Part shown: positions 7,594 through 16,848 of the stretch, piece by piece | Layout: each line of letters begins with the position of its first letter | Position numbering within the stretch: the stretch's first letter is position 1 | Source: Candidatus Paralachnospira sangeri | GTDB taxonomy: Bacteria; Bacillota; Clostridia; Lachnospirales; Lachnospiraceae | NCBI GenBank assembly: GCA_904397815.1 | Contig: CAJFOT010000053.1 | Span: 1 to 64,000, forward strand | DNA: 64,000 bases | Reading direction: 5' to 3' | Translations under genes and position numbers: made by a program | The notes under the pieces: generated by a model | Seen by the model: the letters and a program-made list of their open reading frames with translations, nothing else | Database searches by the model: none | What the model was told of the DNA's origin: nothing

Positions 7594-8732
7594 TGCGCCT
7601 TCTCCTTTCTGCTGCTGTCATTCTCCCGCAGCTTCCGCAGGGTATGCTGGTACATGCCTAGAGATACGGGCAGCATGATGGCTTCGATCACCAGCTGTGT
7701 CCAGATCATACCGTACAGTCCCAGAGTCAGGTTCATAATGATCAGCAGCGGTATATTCAACAGCCCCTGCCGGCTGAAAGTCAGAATGGCAGACTGCACA
7801 CCCTTTCCCATCGCCTGCAGAGTATAACTGATTAAGAAATTTACCGTGGTCAGCGGCACCGCCAGGCAGGCGATCCGCAGGAATGTGGCGCCCAGCGCGC
7901 TGGTCTGCGCTTCACGGACAAAGAGATGCAGAATCTGAGGCGCGAATCCTGCAAAACAGGCGATACAGCAGGCTGACATAATCAGCGCTGTCTTCCAGGA
8001 AAACACCGATACATCCCGCATCCGCTTATAATTCCGGGCGGAATAATTGTAGCCCACCAGCGGCATAAAGCCCTGGCACAGTCCCATGGATACATTCAGG
8101 GGGAACTGATCGATCTTTTTGACCACGCCGTAGGCGGCTCCCGCCACTCCCATGCCGAACCCGAAGATCAGCACCGGGTCCAGCACCACATTCAGGATAC
8201 CGCCGAACATCATGCCGGCGCTGGCCTGGCGGGCGTGGCCCTCGCTGCGCAGCAGATGCCCCAGGATCAGGCTGACCACTGTGGGCACGCCGCCCAGCAC
8301 CACCACCCAGTTCAGATAGCTCTGAGCATAGCCGAAGGTCTCTGAGCTGGCTCCCAGGAAATTCAGCAGAGGGGCTCTGGCCAGCCAGGTCACCAGGGAA
8401 AATACCAGGGTAATAACCACTCCGCCCCACACGCTGAAGGAGGAAACATGCTTTACATCCTGATGATTCTTCACGCCCAGCATCCTGGAGATCAGGCTGC
8501 TGCCGCCCAGGCCAAACAGATTGCCCAGGGCAGTCAGCAGGTTAAACCAGGGAGAAACCAGGGAAACCGCGGCCACCATATAGGGATTGCCCAGCTGGCC
8601 GATAAAAAAGGTATCGGCCAGGTTGTAAATCATGGTCACCACCTGACTGATAATGGTGGGAACCGCCAGGGTGGCCACTGCCTTCGGCACAGGCATCGTT
8701 TCAAATAGTTCCTTCTCAGATACTTCATCCAT
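7590..8732 (-). CDS. MATE family efflux protein with internal deletion
   Basis: A 380-residue multidrug/toxin extrusion protein, about 65-70 residues shorter than the usual 450. N-terminal half is normal (YNLADTFFIGQLG, LRSEGHARQASAGMM, NVVLDPVLIFGFGMGVAGAA). At residue 200 it jumps directly into AYGVVKKIDQFPLNVSMG, which in relatives follows the missing two helices. The join lies near 8132, within GCC/GCC-rich sequence that could have provided microhomology. The frame is kept and both ends are intact, so the product might be made but is unlikely to pump normally. Annotated as CDS because no frame is broken. Confidence 0.8.
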   Translation of the reverse strand: MDEVSEKELFETMPVPKAVATLAVPTIISQVVTMIYNLADTFFIGQLGNPYMVAAVSLVSPWFNLLTALGNLFGLGGSSLISRMLGVKNHQDVKHVSSFSVWGGVVITLVFSLVTWLARAPLLNFLGASSETFGYAQSYLNWVVVLGGVPTVVSLILGHLLRSEGHARQASAGMMFGGILNVVLDPVLIFGFGMGVAGAAYGVVKKIDQFPLNVSMGLCQGFMPLVGYNYSARNYKRMRDVSVFSWKTALIMSACCIACFAGFAPQILHLFVREAQTSALGATFLRIACLAVPLTTVNFLISYTLQAMGKGVQSAILTFSRQGLLNIPLLIIMNLTLGLYGMIWTQLVIEAIMLPVSLGMYQHTLRKLRENDSSRKEKAQ

Positions 8733-8796
8733 AATTTGTTTTATGCCTTCTTTCTGTCATTGCGAAATCCTGCCGCCGGCCAGGCGGCACGCAATT

Positions 8797-10371
8797 TTAC
8801 TGATTGTGATTCTGGAATATATCTGACAGCCATTCATCATATGCCGGAATCCATCCGTCCCGGGCGCCGAAGCCGTGAGGCATGCCGTCCAGCTGCAGCC
8901 GTTCCACCGATACGCCGGCCTCCCGGGCCGCGTCCGCATTTGCCAGGAACTGATCATAAAAGGGGTCCCGGGTCCCATAGCAGTAAAAGGTAGGCGGCAG
9001 ATCGCCGCTGCGCAGCAGCTCTACGTCCGTGGTGCCCACGCTGAGACGGCCATAGAAGGAATAAATCATCCCGCAGGCTGCCGCGTCCGCGGACACCTGA
9101 TCCAGGACATCCGGCACATAGTCCGGGTCCAGAGCCGTACCATTCACCTGCCCATCGAAGTTCAGCAGCATTTCGCCGCTGAGGATGCCTCCGGCAGAAA
9201 AACCCATAACCGCGATGTCCTGGGGATCAATGCCGTATTCCTCAGCGTGGGCGCGGACAAACCGGACTGCCCGGGCCAGATCCAGGGCGCCCTCCTGCTG
9301 GGTATAGGGCCGCAGCCGGTAATCCACCACAAAGCTCTGATACCCCAGGGCGCTGAGGGCCTCCGCCACATCTGCGCCCTCCGGCTGGTCGCTGCGGAAC
9401 TGGAAGGCCCCGCCGGGACAGAGCAGAACCGCTCCCTTGATCCGGGTTCCCTCCGGCACCGGATAGCTGGTGATATAAGGGCGGAAATCCGGGTCGTCAA
9501 AATATCCTCCGTTGTTTTCGGTATACACCGTCTCCGCCGGTACATTATTTTCCTCCCACAGATAAAAAACCTGCTGTTCATCCGGCGTCACAACAGCCGT
9601 GGCAGCCGTGTTTCCGGCGCCGCTGACGGGCGCCGGGCTTTCCGCTCCCAGCTCCAGGCCCCGGGCCCACCCGGCGACTGTCTCTTCCTGAGAACTCACA
9701 TCCCCGGAGAGCAGCAGTACGCTGCCGCCCAGCAGGGCGCCGGGCTGAAGCTGGGAGACAGCCTCCAGCACCCCGGCCTCCTCATTTCCTTCCCCGATTA
9801 CAAAGGGGAAGATGGTTCTGGCGCCCAGATCGCTGTTCTCCAGAAAGGCTGCTACCGGCTCCGGCATCACATTCTCATCGCCGGCATAGCCCAGCAGCAC
9901 ATACTCATAAGCGCTGAAATTCACATGATCGCTGTCATCGCTGCTGTCCCTGCCGGTGTCTTCACTGCTGTCTGCGCTGTTCTCCTGCCCGATAGCGAGC
10001 AGGTCACCGCCCACCGCTTCCTGAATCAGCTCCGCCGCCGCTGCCACCTGGCCGCTGCCGCTTCCGCTTCCATCAGTGTCATCTCTGTCATAATAGGCGA
10101 TCAGAACAGCTGCTCCCCGGGCCTGGTTTTCTCCCTGTGACTGGTTTTCTTCCTGCGCCTGGGTTTTCCTCTGCGTCTGCTCCTCTGCCTCTGTCCGGCC
10201 CGTTTCCTCCCGGCTCTCTGCTGCTGTCTGTGCTTCTGTCCGGGCGGCAGCTGTCTCTCCGCTGACAGTCTCGCTGACGGTCTCCTGTACAGCATTCTCC
10301 CGGCTGCTGCTGCAGGCCGTCAGGCAGAGGGCCAGCGCAGCTGCCAGCAATATGGTGCCAATCTGTTTCAT
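8797..10371 (-). CDS. Lipoprotein: flavodoxin-like domain fused to alpha/beta hydrolase
   Basis: A 524-residue lipoprotein. Signal peptide with lipobox LTAC (Cys20), then a Glu/Thr/Gln-rich linker to about 85. A flavodoxin-like domain covers about 85-235 but lacks the phosphate loop, carrying DGSGSGSGQ instead. A BD-FAE/acetyl-esterase type hydrolase follows: oxyanion LLCPGGAF, nucleophile GFSAGG (Ser392), Asp469 in GTRDPFYD and His499 in GMPHGFG. The start is ATG 10371 with GAAGGA upstream; the ORF extends further but without support. It directly follows a second flavodoxin lipoprotein. Likely a cell-surface esterase with a non-flavin or degenerate flavodoxin module. Confidence 0.8.
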   Translation of the reverse strand: MKQIGTILLAAALALCLTACSSSRENAVQETVSETVSGETAAARTEAQTAAESREETGRTEAEEQTQRKTQAQEENQSQGENQARGAAVLIAYYDRDDTDGSGSGSGQVAAAAELIQEAVGGDLLAIGQENSADSSEDTGRDSSDDSDHVNFSAYEYVLLGYAGDENVMPEPVAAFLENSDLGARTIFPFVIGEGNEEAGVLEAVSQLQPGALLGGSVLLLSGDVSSQEETVAGWARGLELGAESPAPVSGAGNTAATAVVTPDEQQVFYLWEENNVPAETVYTENNGGYFDDPDFRPYITSYPVPEGTRIKGAVLLCPGGAFQFRSDQPEGADVAEALSALGYQSFVVDYRLRPYTQQEGALDLARAVRFVRAHAEEYGIDPQDIAVMGFSAGGILSGEMLLNFDGQVNGTALDPDYVPDVLDQVSADAAACGMIYSFYGRLSVGTTDVELLRSGDLPPTFYCYGTRDPFYDQFLANADAAREAGVSVERLQLDGMPHGFGARDGWIPAYDEWLSDIFQNHNQ

Positions 10372-10418
10372 AATCTGATTTCCTTCTTTCGTATACTGTC
10401 TGCCCATAATCAGGCGGT

Positions 10419-11183
10419 TTACAGACCCAGTCCTTCCGCCCAGGCCGCAACTTTCTCAGCGCTGCCGGCCACATCATTCCGGGCGATGGTCAGTCCGTTC
10501 TCACTCACCACCGCGTCAGGCTGGAGCCGGGCGATGGTATTTTCCGTGTCGGAAAATCCGCTGCCGCCGTGAGGACAGAAGGGGATGATAGTCTTGCCGG
10601 AAAAATCATATTCCTCCAGGAATGTATACAGAGCCATCGGCATATCGCCCCACCAGTTGGGATAGCCCAGGATGATGGTGTCATACTGATCCAGATTCTC
10701 AATATGGGCGGATAACTCCGGTCTGGCTCCTTCATCCTGTTCCTCTGCCGCCTGATCCACCAGCGGGTCATGATCCAGAGGATACTGCTCCACTGTCTCA
10801 ATCCGGAAGAGATCCCCGCCGATGGTATCCTGAATCACATTTGCCATGTATTCCACATTTCCCATCACCTGGCCTTCATCCACCACAATGCTGGCGCCGG
10901 CGACAGCGTCTGTCCCGGTGGTATCCACATCCTCCGGCATGGTGAAATACGCAATCAGGATATGGGAGCCTGTTTCCCCGTTCTGGTCCGCGGCTGATTC
11001 GCTTCCGGCTGCGGTCACTGTTTCTGCCGTCTGTGCTTCTGTTGTCTGTGCTTCTGTTGTCTGTGCCCCTGCCGTCTGTACTTCTGTTGTCTGCTCCGCA
11101 GTGGCGGCTGACTGGCCGCCACTGCAGGCGGTCAGGTTCAGTACCAGAGCCAGCCCCAGCAATACACCTGTCAATCGTCTCAT
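10419..11183 (-). CDS. Flavodoxin-like lipoprotein
   Basis: About 254 residues: signal peptide with LTAC lipobox, a low-complexity TTEAQTTEAQ linker, then a flavodoxin domain with IAYFTMPEDVDTTG, LGYPNWWGDMPMALYTFLE and FCPHGGSGFSDT. This is the cluster common in Clostridia as secreted flavodoxin. The start at 11183 (GAGAGGATC upstream) gives a standard signal peptide; ATG 11204 is possible. A repeated promoter/terminator element ends 57 nt upstream of the start, and the fused flavodoxin-hydrolase gene follows 47 nt downstream. It may carry electrons outside the membrane. The T-loop is unusual, with T-T-G rather than TGNT. Confidence 0.85.
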   Translation of the reverse strand: MRRLTGVLLGLALVLNLTACSGGQSAATAEQTTEVQTAGAQTTEAQTTEAQTAETVTAAGSESAADQNGETGSHILIAYFTMPEDVDTTGTDAVAGASIVVDEGQVMGNVEYMANVIQDTIGGDLFRIETVEQYPLDHDPLVDQAAEEQDEGARPELSAHIENLDQYDTIILGYPNWWGDMPMALYTFLEEYDFSGKTIIPFCPHGGSGFSDTENTIARLQPDAVVSENGLTIARNDVAGSAEKVAAWAEGLGL

Positions 11184-11239
11184 ATGCTTGATCCTCTCTT
11201 TCATATGGCAGAGGGTATCACCTTCTGCCCCTTATGGCC

Positions 11240-11306
11240 TTATTATAAAAAAATCGAGACCTCATCAGAAGTCTCGATTCGTTATAGAGTATATACTATC
11301 AGGTTA
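11240..11306 (-). promoter_or_regulatory. Repeated 67-nt promoter/terminator element, copy 1
   Basis: Minus-strand order: AACCTG, AGTATATACT, a 9-bp stem AATCGAGAC/GTCTCGATT (11271-11279 with 11252-11260), a T-run and TATAAT at 11242-11247. The same blocks in the same spacing occur at 26200-26266, again just upstream of a lipoprotein gene. The stem plus T-run would work as an intrinsic terminator for the truncated reductase, and the TATAAT could start the flavodoxin transcript. A dyad between upstream block and -10 also resembles MerR-type operator spacing. Confidence 0.6.
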
Positions 11307-11937
11307 ACAGTGTGCCTGTTCTCAGAACACTTCCGCGCATTCCTTCAGCCAGTTTTCTGGCTACTTCATAATTCGCCCTAGCTGTCACGGAAGGATTCTC
11401 CCAGTCGGCGTAATTAATCTGAAGCTGAACAAATTCCGCGTCCGGATGGTCGGTCAGAATCCGGTCCAGCAGCTCCGGGCCGGAGTGGTAAGAAAAGCCC
11501 CAGTGTTTAATCAGCCCCTTCTCCTTCTGCTCCTTCACAAAATCCCAGATATGATACCGGACATAGGTATCGTACGTGCTATCCTTCACCGAATGAAGGA
11601 GATAATAGTCAAAATATCCCGCACCGGTGCGTTCCAGGCTGGTGTAGAACTGCTGCTTCGCCGACTCCTCATCATGGGCGCCCATCCAGGCACACAGTTT
11701 TGTAGCCAGAGTATAGCTCTCCCGGGGATACCTGTCTATCAGCGCGGCTTTTGCCGCCCGTTCCGAATCACCGCCGTCATACACATAGGCTGTATCAAAA
11801 TAGGTCATCCCCGCTTTCATGAACAGATCTACCATCTTTTTCGTCTCCTCGATGTCGATCTTTCCATCCGCCGCCTTGGGCAGACGCATCAGTCCGAATC
11901 CCAGTTTCGGTGTTCCTTCTCCAAAGTAACGTTCCAT
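11299..11937 (-). pseudogene. Aldo/keto reductase, C-terminally truncated
   Basis: The N-terminal 195 residues are a normal AKR of the ferredoxin-like clostridial type: LGFGLMRLPK, catalytic DTAYVYDGG (Asp/Tyr), KLCAW (Lys) and the histidine in YYLLHSV. After YADWENPSVTARANYEVARK the expected VVMEPVKGG barrel strands are absent; the frame runs 17 unrelated residues to a TGA. About 160 C-terminal residues are missing. The stop lies inside the repeated 67-nt element, so arrival of that element with the flavodoxin gene may have cut the reductase. Start ATG 11937 has a strong GGGAGGAAAG site. Probably non-functional. Confidence 0.75.
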
Positions 11938-12075
11938 CTTTCTTTCCTCCCAACTGGTGTACGTTTTCACAATATTGCCAGTTTTTATTTTAAACCAATT
12001 AAGAAAAAACGCAATTCCCGGAAGCTGAAAGAAAATATGAAATATTTTTCAAAATTAACAGTCTAAACCCGGTAT

Positions 12076-12963
12076 TTACATAAAGCCCGGCTCCTCTCCT
12101 GTCTTTTCCCCGAAATAGTACAGAAACACATCCTCCAGGTTTGCCTCCTCCCGCACAGCCCCGGCCATGGGCTGCGCGCCGGAGATGACCCGCAGCTCCG
12201 CCCCGTCAGGCTCTGTCTTAATATTGGATATCTTGTATTCCTTTATCAGCTGCGGCACCATCTCCCTGGAAACCCGGCACTTCCACACCTGTTCCTCCAT
12301 CGTAGTGATCAGCTCACCCGCCGTTCCCTGACGCACCAGACTGCCGTCCTTCATCAGCCATATTTCATTTGCGATATATTCCACATCCGACACGATATGA
12401 GTAGACAGCAGCACCAGGCGCTCCTCTGCCAGCTCGCTGATCAGGTTCCGGAACCGGATCCGCTCATTGGGGTCCAGCCCTGCCGTGGGCTCATCCAGAA
12501 TCAGCACCCTGGGGTTATTCAGCATGGCCTGGGCGATGCCCGCCCGCCGCTTCATGCCGCCTGACAGCTTTTTCATCTTCCGTCCCTCCGCCTTCGTCAG
12601 CCCCACCCGGGGAATCAGCTCCGCCACCCGTTTTTTTGCCACCGCAGGGCGCAGCCCTTTCAATGCTCCGATATACAGCAGGTAATCCCTGACGGTAAAC
12701 TCCGGATAAAATCCGAAGTCCTGGGGCAGATAGCCCAGCAGCTTCCGGTAGTCCCCTCCCATCTCAAAAATATCCTTTCCATTACACAGGATTTTCCCCT
12801 CTGTAGGGGACAGAAGGGTGCAGAGCATCCGCATCAGCGTGGTTTTTCCCGCGCCGTTGACGCCCAGCAGGCCATAAACCCCATTAGTCATCGTCAGATT
12901 CATATGATTCACCGCGGTGAAATCACCGTATCGTTTTGTCAGGTCAACTGTTTTCAGTTCCAA
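12076..12963 (-). CDS. ABC transporter ATP-binding protein
   Basis: A 295-residue ATPase with Walker A GVNGAGKTT, Q-loop LPQDFGFYPEFT, signature LSGGMKRRAGIAQA, Walker B VLILDEPTAGLDP and switch His in LLSTHIV. The pattern matches CcmA/YxlF-type exporters that act with a partner membrane protein. Its start overlaps the 3' end of the preceding membrane-protein gene by 20 nt. With the ECF sigma gene upstream it forms a sigma-membrane-ABC module often seen in Lachnospiraceae, which probably responds to envelope or antimicrobial stress. Confidence 0.9.
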   Translation of the reverse strand: MELKTVDLTKRYGDFTAVNHMNLTMTNGVYGLLGVNGAGKTTLMRMLCTLLSPTEGKILCNGKDIFEMGGDYRKLLGYLPQDFGFYPEFTVRDYLLYIGALKGLRPAVAKKRVAELIPRVGLTKAEGRKMKKLSGGMKRRAGIAQAMLNNPRVLILDEPTAGLDPNERIRFRNLISELAEERLVLLSTHIVSDVEYIANEIWLMKDGSLVRQGTAGELITTMEEQVWKCRVSREMVPQLIKEYKISNIKTEPDGAELRVISGAQPMAGAVREEANLEDVFLYYFGEKTGEEPGFM

Positions 12964-13708
12964 CTGTTTCTACCTCCCAGATTTGATTGCACCGGCAGAC
13001 GGCTCTGTATGCGGTAAAAGCCAGGAATGCCCCGGCCCCCGCCAGCAGCAGGCCCCACACCGGCAGCGTGATCGCCGTATACAGCCGGTCATCCAGCAGA
13101 ATAAACCACCAGACACCGCTCCAGATCAGACACATCCCGATGGCGGTTCCCTCATTCAGCATCCGCCTGCTGCACAGCACGCTGAAGCAGATCCCCGCCG
13201 TCACTGCCATGGGAAAGAGGAATCCTGCCAGCAGGTCTGTCAGCGCCAGCTCCAGCGAAGCCGATGCTATGCCGCAGAACAGAGTGAGGATGACCACATC
13301 CACGATCCCGAAGATAAGAAGCCGGGCCGCATATACCTGACGCAGAGAATAATAGGCGGCTGCCTCGATCTCCATACAGTTGCAGCTCCGGTTCTTCCAC
13401 AGCTCAGGGATCAGCAGGATGATAAACAGCGCCGCTCCCACGCCCATGCTCCGGTAAGCGTACAGCATATCGTCCGCCAGGGGAAACAAAGCCCATACCA
13501 GGGCCAGAAGCGCCGCCTGAAGCAGCCACCACCGCTTATGGATCAGCTGAAACTGGGCATACAGAAAAGAATGATAAGGCAGCACACGCTCTGCCTCTGC
13601 TGCCAGAAAACTTCCTTTTGACGCCTCAATGGTCTTCTGAATCCGCTCCTCCTGCGGCCGGATCTGATTTTCTTCCTTATATCTGGCCAGTTTTTCATCC
13701 AGATTCAT
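12944..13708 (-). CDS. Multi-pass membrane protein of the sigma-ABC module
   Basis: A 254-residue protein with a polar N-terminus (about 1-55) followed by six hydrophobic segments. I do not recognise a named domain. The cytosolic N-terminus followed by helices resembles the putative permease or anti-sigma partner found between ECF sigma factors and ABC ATPases in Clostridia. It sits 94 nt downstream of the sigma gene and overlaps the ATPase gene, so it is probably the membrane half of the transporter, a sigma regulator, or both. Confidence 0.75.
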   Translation of the reverse strand: MNLDEKLARYKEENQIRPQEERIQKTIEASKGSFLAAEAERVLPYHSFLYAQFQLIHKRWWLLQAALLALVWALFPLADDMLYAYRSMGVGAALFIILLIPELWKNRSCNCMEIEAAAYYSLRQVYAARLLIFGIVDVVILTLFCGIASASLELALTDLLAGFLFPMAVTAGICFSVLCSRRMLNEGTAIGMCLIWSGVWWFILLDDRLYTAITLPVWGLLLAGAGAFLAFTAYRAVCRCNQIWEVETVGTENS

Positions 13709-13802
13709 CCCCTGTCACACTCCTTTCCCAATTCACATGCAACGCTGAAATCCCTCTTTTCCCGGCTGTACTGGCAAACATCTCCGGCACAGCCGCAGCA
13801 GA

Positions 13803-14324
13803 TCAGGACTGCAGCAATTCCCGCAGTTTTTGTTTTCCCTGCCGGAGCCGGTATTTCACCAGAGGCAGGCCGATATTCAGCAGCTCTGCGATCTCCCGCA
13901 GTTTCAGCTCCTGAAAATAGTAGAGGTCAACCACCTCCCGCTGCTCACCGGGCAGCTGTTCCAGCGCCCACGCCACTGTCACCCTGTCCACAGCTGACGC
14001 CTCCTCATCCGGCGCGCCATCTCCCTCCTGGGGCATCTGGCCGTCCTCCAGCGGGATTTCCCGGGCCTGTTTATAATAATTTTTACATAGATTCCCGGCT
14101 ATGGTATACAGATAATTCTTCGCTTTGCCCGTATGGCGATAATCGGACAGTTTTCCGAAAAAACGGACGAAGGTCTCCTGGGTCAGATCTTCCCCATAGA
14201 CGGTATCCCCGCAGTGGCGGACACAGTATTTCAGAATATCTGCGTAGTACCTGCGGATAAACAGCTCCATGGCCTCCTCGTCACCCTGTTTCATTTTTCT
14301 GACCAGAAAAAAATCCGTATCCAC
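13803..14324 (-). CDS. ECF-type RNA polymerase sigma factor
   Basis: A 173-residue sigma-70 family protein of the ECF class. Region 2 has RRYYADILKYCVRHCGD and EDLTQETFVRFF; region 4 has LPGEQREVVDLYYFQELKLREIAELL. Translation begins at GTG 14324 six bases after AAAGGAGA. It heads an operon with a membrane protein and an ABC ATPase, suggesting that the sigma factor controls its own module in response to cell-envelope stress. The linker between regions is rich in Glu/Asp/Pro (about 95-115). Confidence 0.92.
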   Translation of the reverse strand: MDTDFFLVRKMKQGDEEAMELFIRRYYADILKYCVRHCGDTVYGEDLTQETFVRFFGKLSDYRHTGKAKNYLYTIAGNLCKNYYKQAREIPLEDGQMPQEGDGAPDEEASAVDRVTVAWALEQLPGEQREVVDLYYFQELKLREIAELLNIGLPLVKYRLRQGKQKLRELLQS

Positions 14325-14416
14325 AGAAATCTCCTTTCACGCCGGTAAAAGTTCAAAACGTTTATCCCTTTCTATTCAATATAACAGCAGAAGGCGGCAA
14401 AAGGATAGGGGAAAAT

Positions 14417-14990
14417 ATATATGTTTTTATTCAAGGGGCTTGTACAGCCCGGACGATGCACTGCGGTGTACAGGCAGACAGACACCCTGCTCCACATGGA
14501 CGTTAAAGGGCAGGGCTGTCTGGACACAGCGTTCTGCATCGGCTCTTGATGCCTGCATACTGACTGGGGAAGAGTAACACGATGTATGGGAAACAAACAA
14601 AATTAAATTTTTTCTGTTTTCAACCGTACAAATTAGAGCACCTATACAGTTTAAACCGGTATTTTTCTATTTTAGGCCGTAAAAATCTGAATATGAATGC
14701 GGACTAGATGGAGATTTTCTTATTTATAACCGTACGAACGCCTTAAAAAATACAGCCGGAATCTTATTTTTTCAGCTTTAGTCTGTACACACATGGGTAA
14801 ATGTACAGATTAAAACTGAAAATATGAGATTTCGTCTGTATTTGCAGAGGTATTCGTACGGTTATAAACGATAAAATCCCCATTTAGTCCGCATTCATGT
14901 CCATACTTATAAGGCCAGAACGGAAAAATACCGGCTTAAACTATACAGGTGCTCACACTTGCACAGTTAAATATGGAAAAAGCCAGCCTG
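14417..14990. mobile_element. Giant inverted-repeat element A
   Basis: No gene is seen in this gap. The left edge (about 14422-14457) reads TTTTTATTCAAGGGG then CAGCCCGGACG, like the ends of the elements at 47.4 and 52.7 kb. A conserved block (14491-14575) starting CCACATGGAC matches 47532-47613. It is followed by a 319-nt imperfect palindrome, 14636-14954, whose arms pair almost end to end around a centre near 14795. The right half closely matches 47804-47890 of element C. The right boundary is uncertain. Confidence 0.6.
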
Positions 14991-15077
14991 CTGAAAAGCA
15001 TACTGGCCGCTGATACGGGCCGTTCCGGTATAGTTCCGGAAATTTGAACTGTAAAACATAACACTTGGGTTTCCCTG

Positions 15078-15944
15078 CTACAGAACCGCCATCGCCACTG
15101 TCCCCGCTGTCAGCAGCGCCAGCCCGATCCCGGCTCTGCGGCTGAGTTTCTCGCCGAACACCACATAGGAAAAGGCAACTGTCACCAGGACGCTCAGCTT
15201 ATCCACCGGCGCCACTACACTGGCAGGGCCGTCCTGGAGCGCCCGGTAATAGCACATCCAGGAAGCGCCGGTGGCGATGCCTGACAGGCCGATAAACAGC
15301 AGCTCTTTTCTGGATATGCCGCGGATCTCCTTCTGTTTTCCTGTCACGAACACCATCATCCATGCCATCACCAGCACCACCGTTGTGCGGATGGCAGTGC
15401 CCAGGTTTGATTCTACCCCGGCGATGCCGATCTTTCCCAGGATGGAAGTCAGGCTGGCGAAAACAGCCGAGCCCACCGCATAAAGCAGCCAGCTGCTCTT
15501 TTCCCCGCCGGCAGGCTCTTTCACATCCTTCTTCTCAATCATCAGGAAAATGCCTGCCGCGATCGCCAGGACGGCACATGCCTTCGGCAGACTGATTCCC
15601 TCACCCAGAAAGATCAGAGCCAGAATAATGGTCAGGACGGTGCTGGACTTATCCACCGGAACGACTTTATTGATCTCTCCCAGCTGCAGCGCCCGGAAGT
15701 AGCAAAGCCAGGAGGCACCGGTCGCCAGCCCTGACAATACCAGAAACAGCAGTGTCCTTCCGTCAATCAATGATATCTGGGACTGGGAACCGATCAGGAA
15801 CACGATCCCCCATGAGAAAAACAGAATTACGACCGTCCGCAGGGCAGTCGCCACTGTAGAATCTGTCTTCCTGATTCCAATCTTCGCCAGAATCGAGGTC
15901 AGTCCCGCAAAGAGAGCGGAGCCGGCCGCATATACAAGCCACAT
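15078..15944 (-). CDS. EamA/DMT family transporter
   Basis: A 288-residue protein made of two tandem EamA repeats (about 1-135 and 150-288), each with five helices and the repeated GLATGASWLCYFRAL / GIATGASWMCYYRAL motif. This is the drug/metabolite transporter superfamily; substrates range from amino acids to nucleosides. The start is ATG 15944 behind AAAGGAG; a GTG 9 nt upstream is too close to the ribosome site. No pathway neighbours; substrate unknown. Confidence 0.85.
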   Translation of the reverse strand: MWLVYAAGSALFAGLTSILAKIGIRKTDSTVATALRTVVILFFSWGIVFLIGSQSQISLIDGRTLLFLVLSGLATGASWLCYFRALQLGEINKVVPVDKSSTVLTIILALIFLGEGISLPKACAVLAIAAGIFLMIEKKDVKEPAGGEKSSWLLYAVGSAVFASLTSILGKIGIAGVESNLGTAIRTTVVLVMAWMMVFVTGKQKEIRGISRKELLFIGLSGIATGASWMCYYRALQDGPASVVAPVDKLSVLVTVAFSYVVFGEKLSRRAGIGLALLTAGTVAMAVL

Positions 15945-16085
15945 ATTACTCACTCCTTTTTGCGGCGGCGATGGTCAGAAAACATGAAATCAGGTTCCCG
16001 TTCCCCCATCATCGGCGCTGCGGTTTATATATGGTATTATATAATACATACCGCTGTCATGCAATAAAAGGAAAACCATATGCCA

Positions 16086-16848
16086 TTACTCTGCGGACAG
16101 ATCCAGACCGCTGACCCAGTTTACCACATCGCTTTCCGCTTCTGCCACATCATTCCGGGAAATGGAAAGACCGTCAGAGATGACATTTGCATCAGGCTGC
16201 AGTTCACTGATCGTCTGAATATTTCTGGAAAATCCGCTTCCGCCGTGGGTTGTAAAGGAAATGTAGGCAAACTCCAGCAGCGGATCATGGGTCGTCGGAT
16301 ATTCCTGCACCGTCTCAATCCGGAACAGCTCGCTCCCGGTCTCCCGCTGAATAATCTGGGCGATATACTGGGTGTTGCCCAGCAGTTCTCCCTCAGACAC
16401 CACACGGCTGGCCGGATTTCCGACAGCAGCTCTGGATTCCTGATAAAAGGCCTCCAGATTTTCAGTCCACACTGTCTTTCTGTCATGCCAGTTTCCTTTA
16501 TCCGGTATTTTTCCGACAGCCAGAAGCAGAAGCTGCTGTACCCGCTCCGATACGCAGAGCAGCAGCAAAAACAGGGTAATCCCTCCGCATATCCCAAAGC
16601 CCAGATAAATGTATTTCATCAGGCCCGGTATCACCGATCTGAGCCAGCTGTTCTGGACAAGGAGCATCACCGCGGCATAAAAAAAGATCGAAGATTTGTG
16701 AAACACATATCTCAGAATCAGCATTCCCACCCCGCTGCCTGCCCCCATCCCCTTCCGGTAAAGATAATAGTTCTGGATCGGGATGACACCCACCGAAAAG
16801 GCGGCCACATTTCCAAATACACTGAGATAAACCAGCTCCACTGCCTGG
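16086..16848 (-). pseudogene. Chimeric pseudogene: flippase fragment joined to flavodoxin pieces
   Basis: One open frame built from unrelated parts. Roughly 16848-16410 encodes helices and the tail EAFYQESRAA typical of lysylphosphatidylglycerol-synthase-like (YbhN/flippase) membrane proteins, lacking both ends. From about 16410 it becomes a flavodoxin with GELLGNTQYIAQIIQ and FRIETVQEYPTTHDPLL. Near 16265 it skips the usual Tyr-Pro-Asn-Trp loop and resumes at FTTHGGSGFS. So three breakpoints lie within 800 nt while the frame stays open. The apparent ORF start at 16904 lies antisense to the MerR fragment. Function unlikely. Confidence 0.65.

Noticed and set aside
8875..10140. 421-codon plus-strand ORF
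   Set aside because: It lies antisense to the flavodoxin-hydrolase gene, has His/Gln/Arg-rich composition, and no family resemblance or ribosome site. It is a frame shadow of GC-rich coding sequence.
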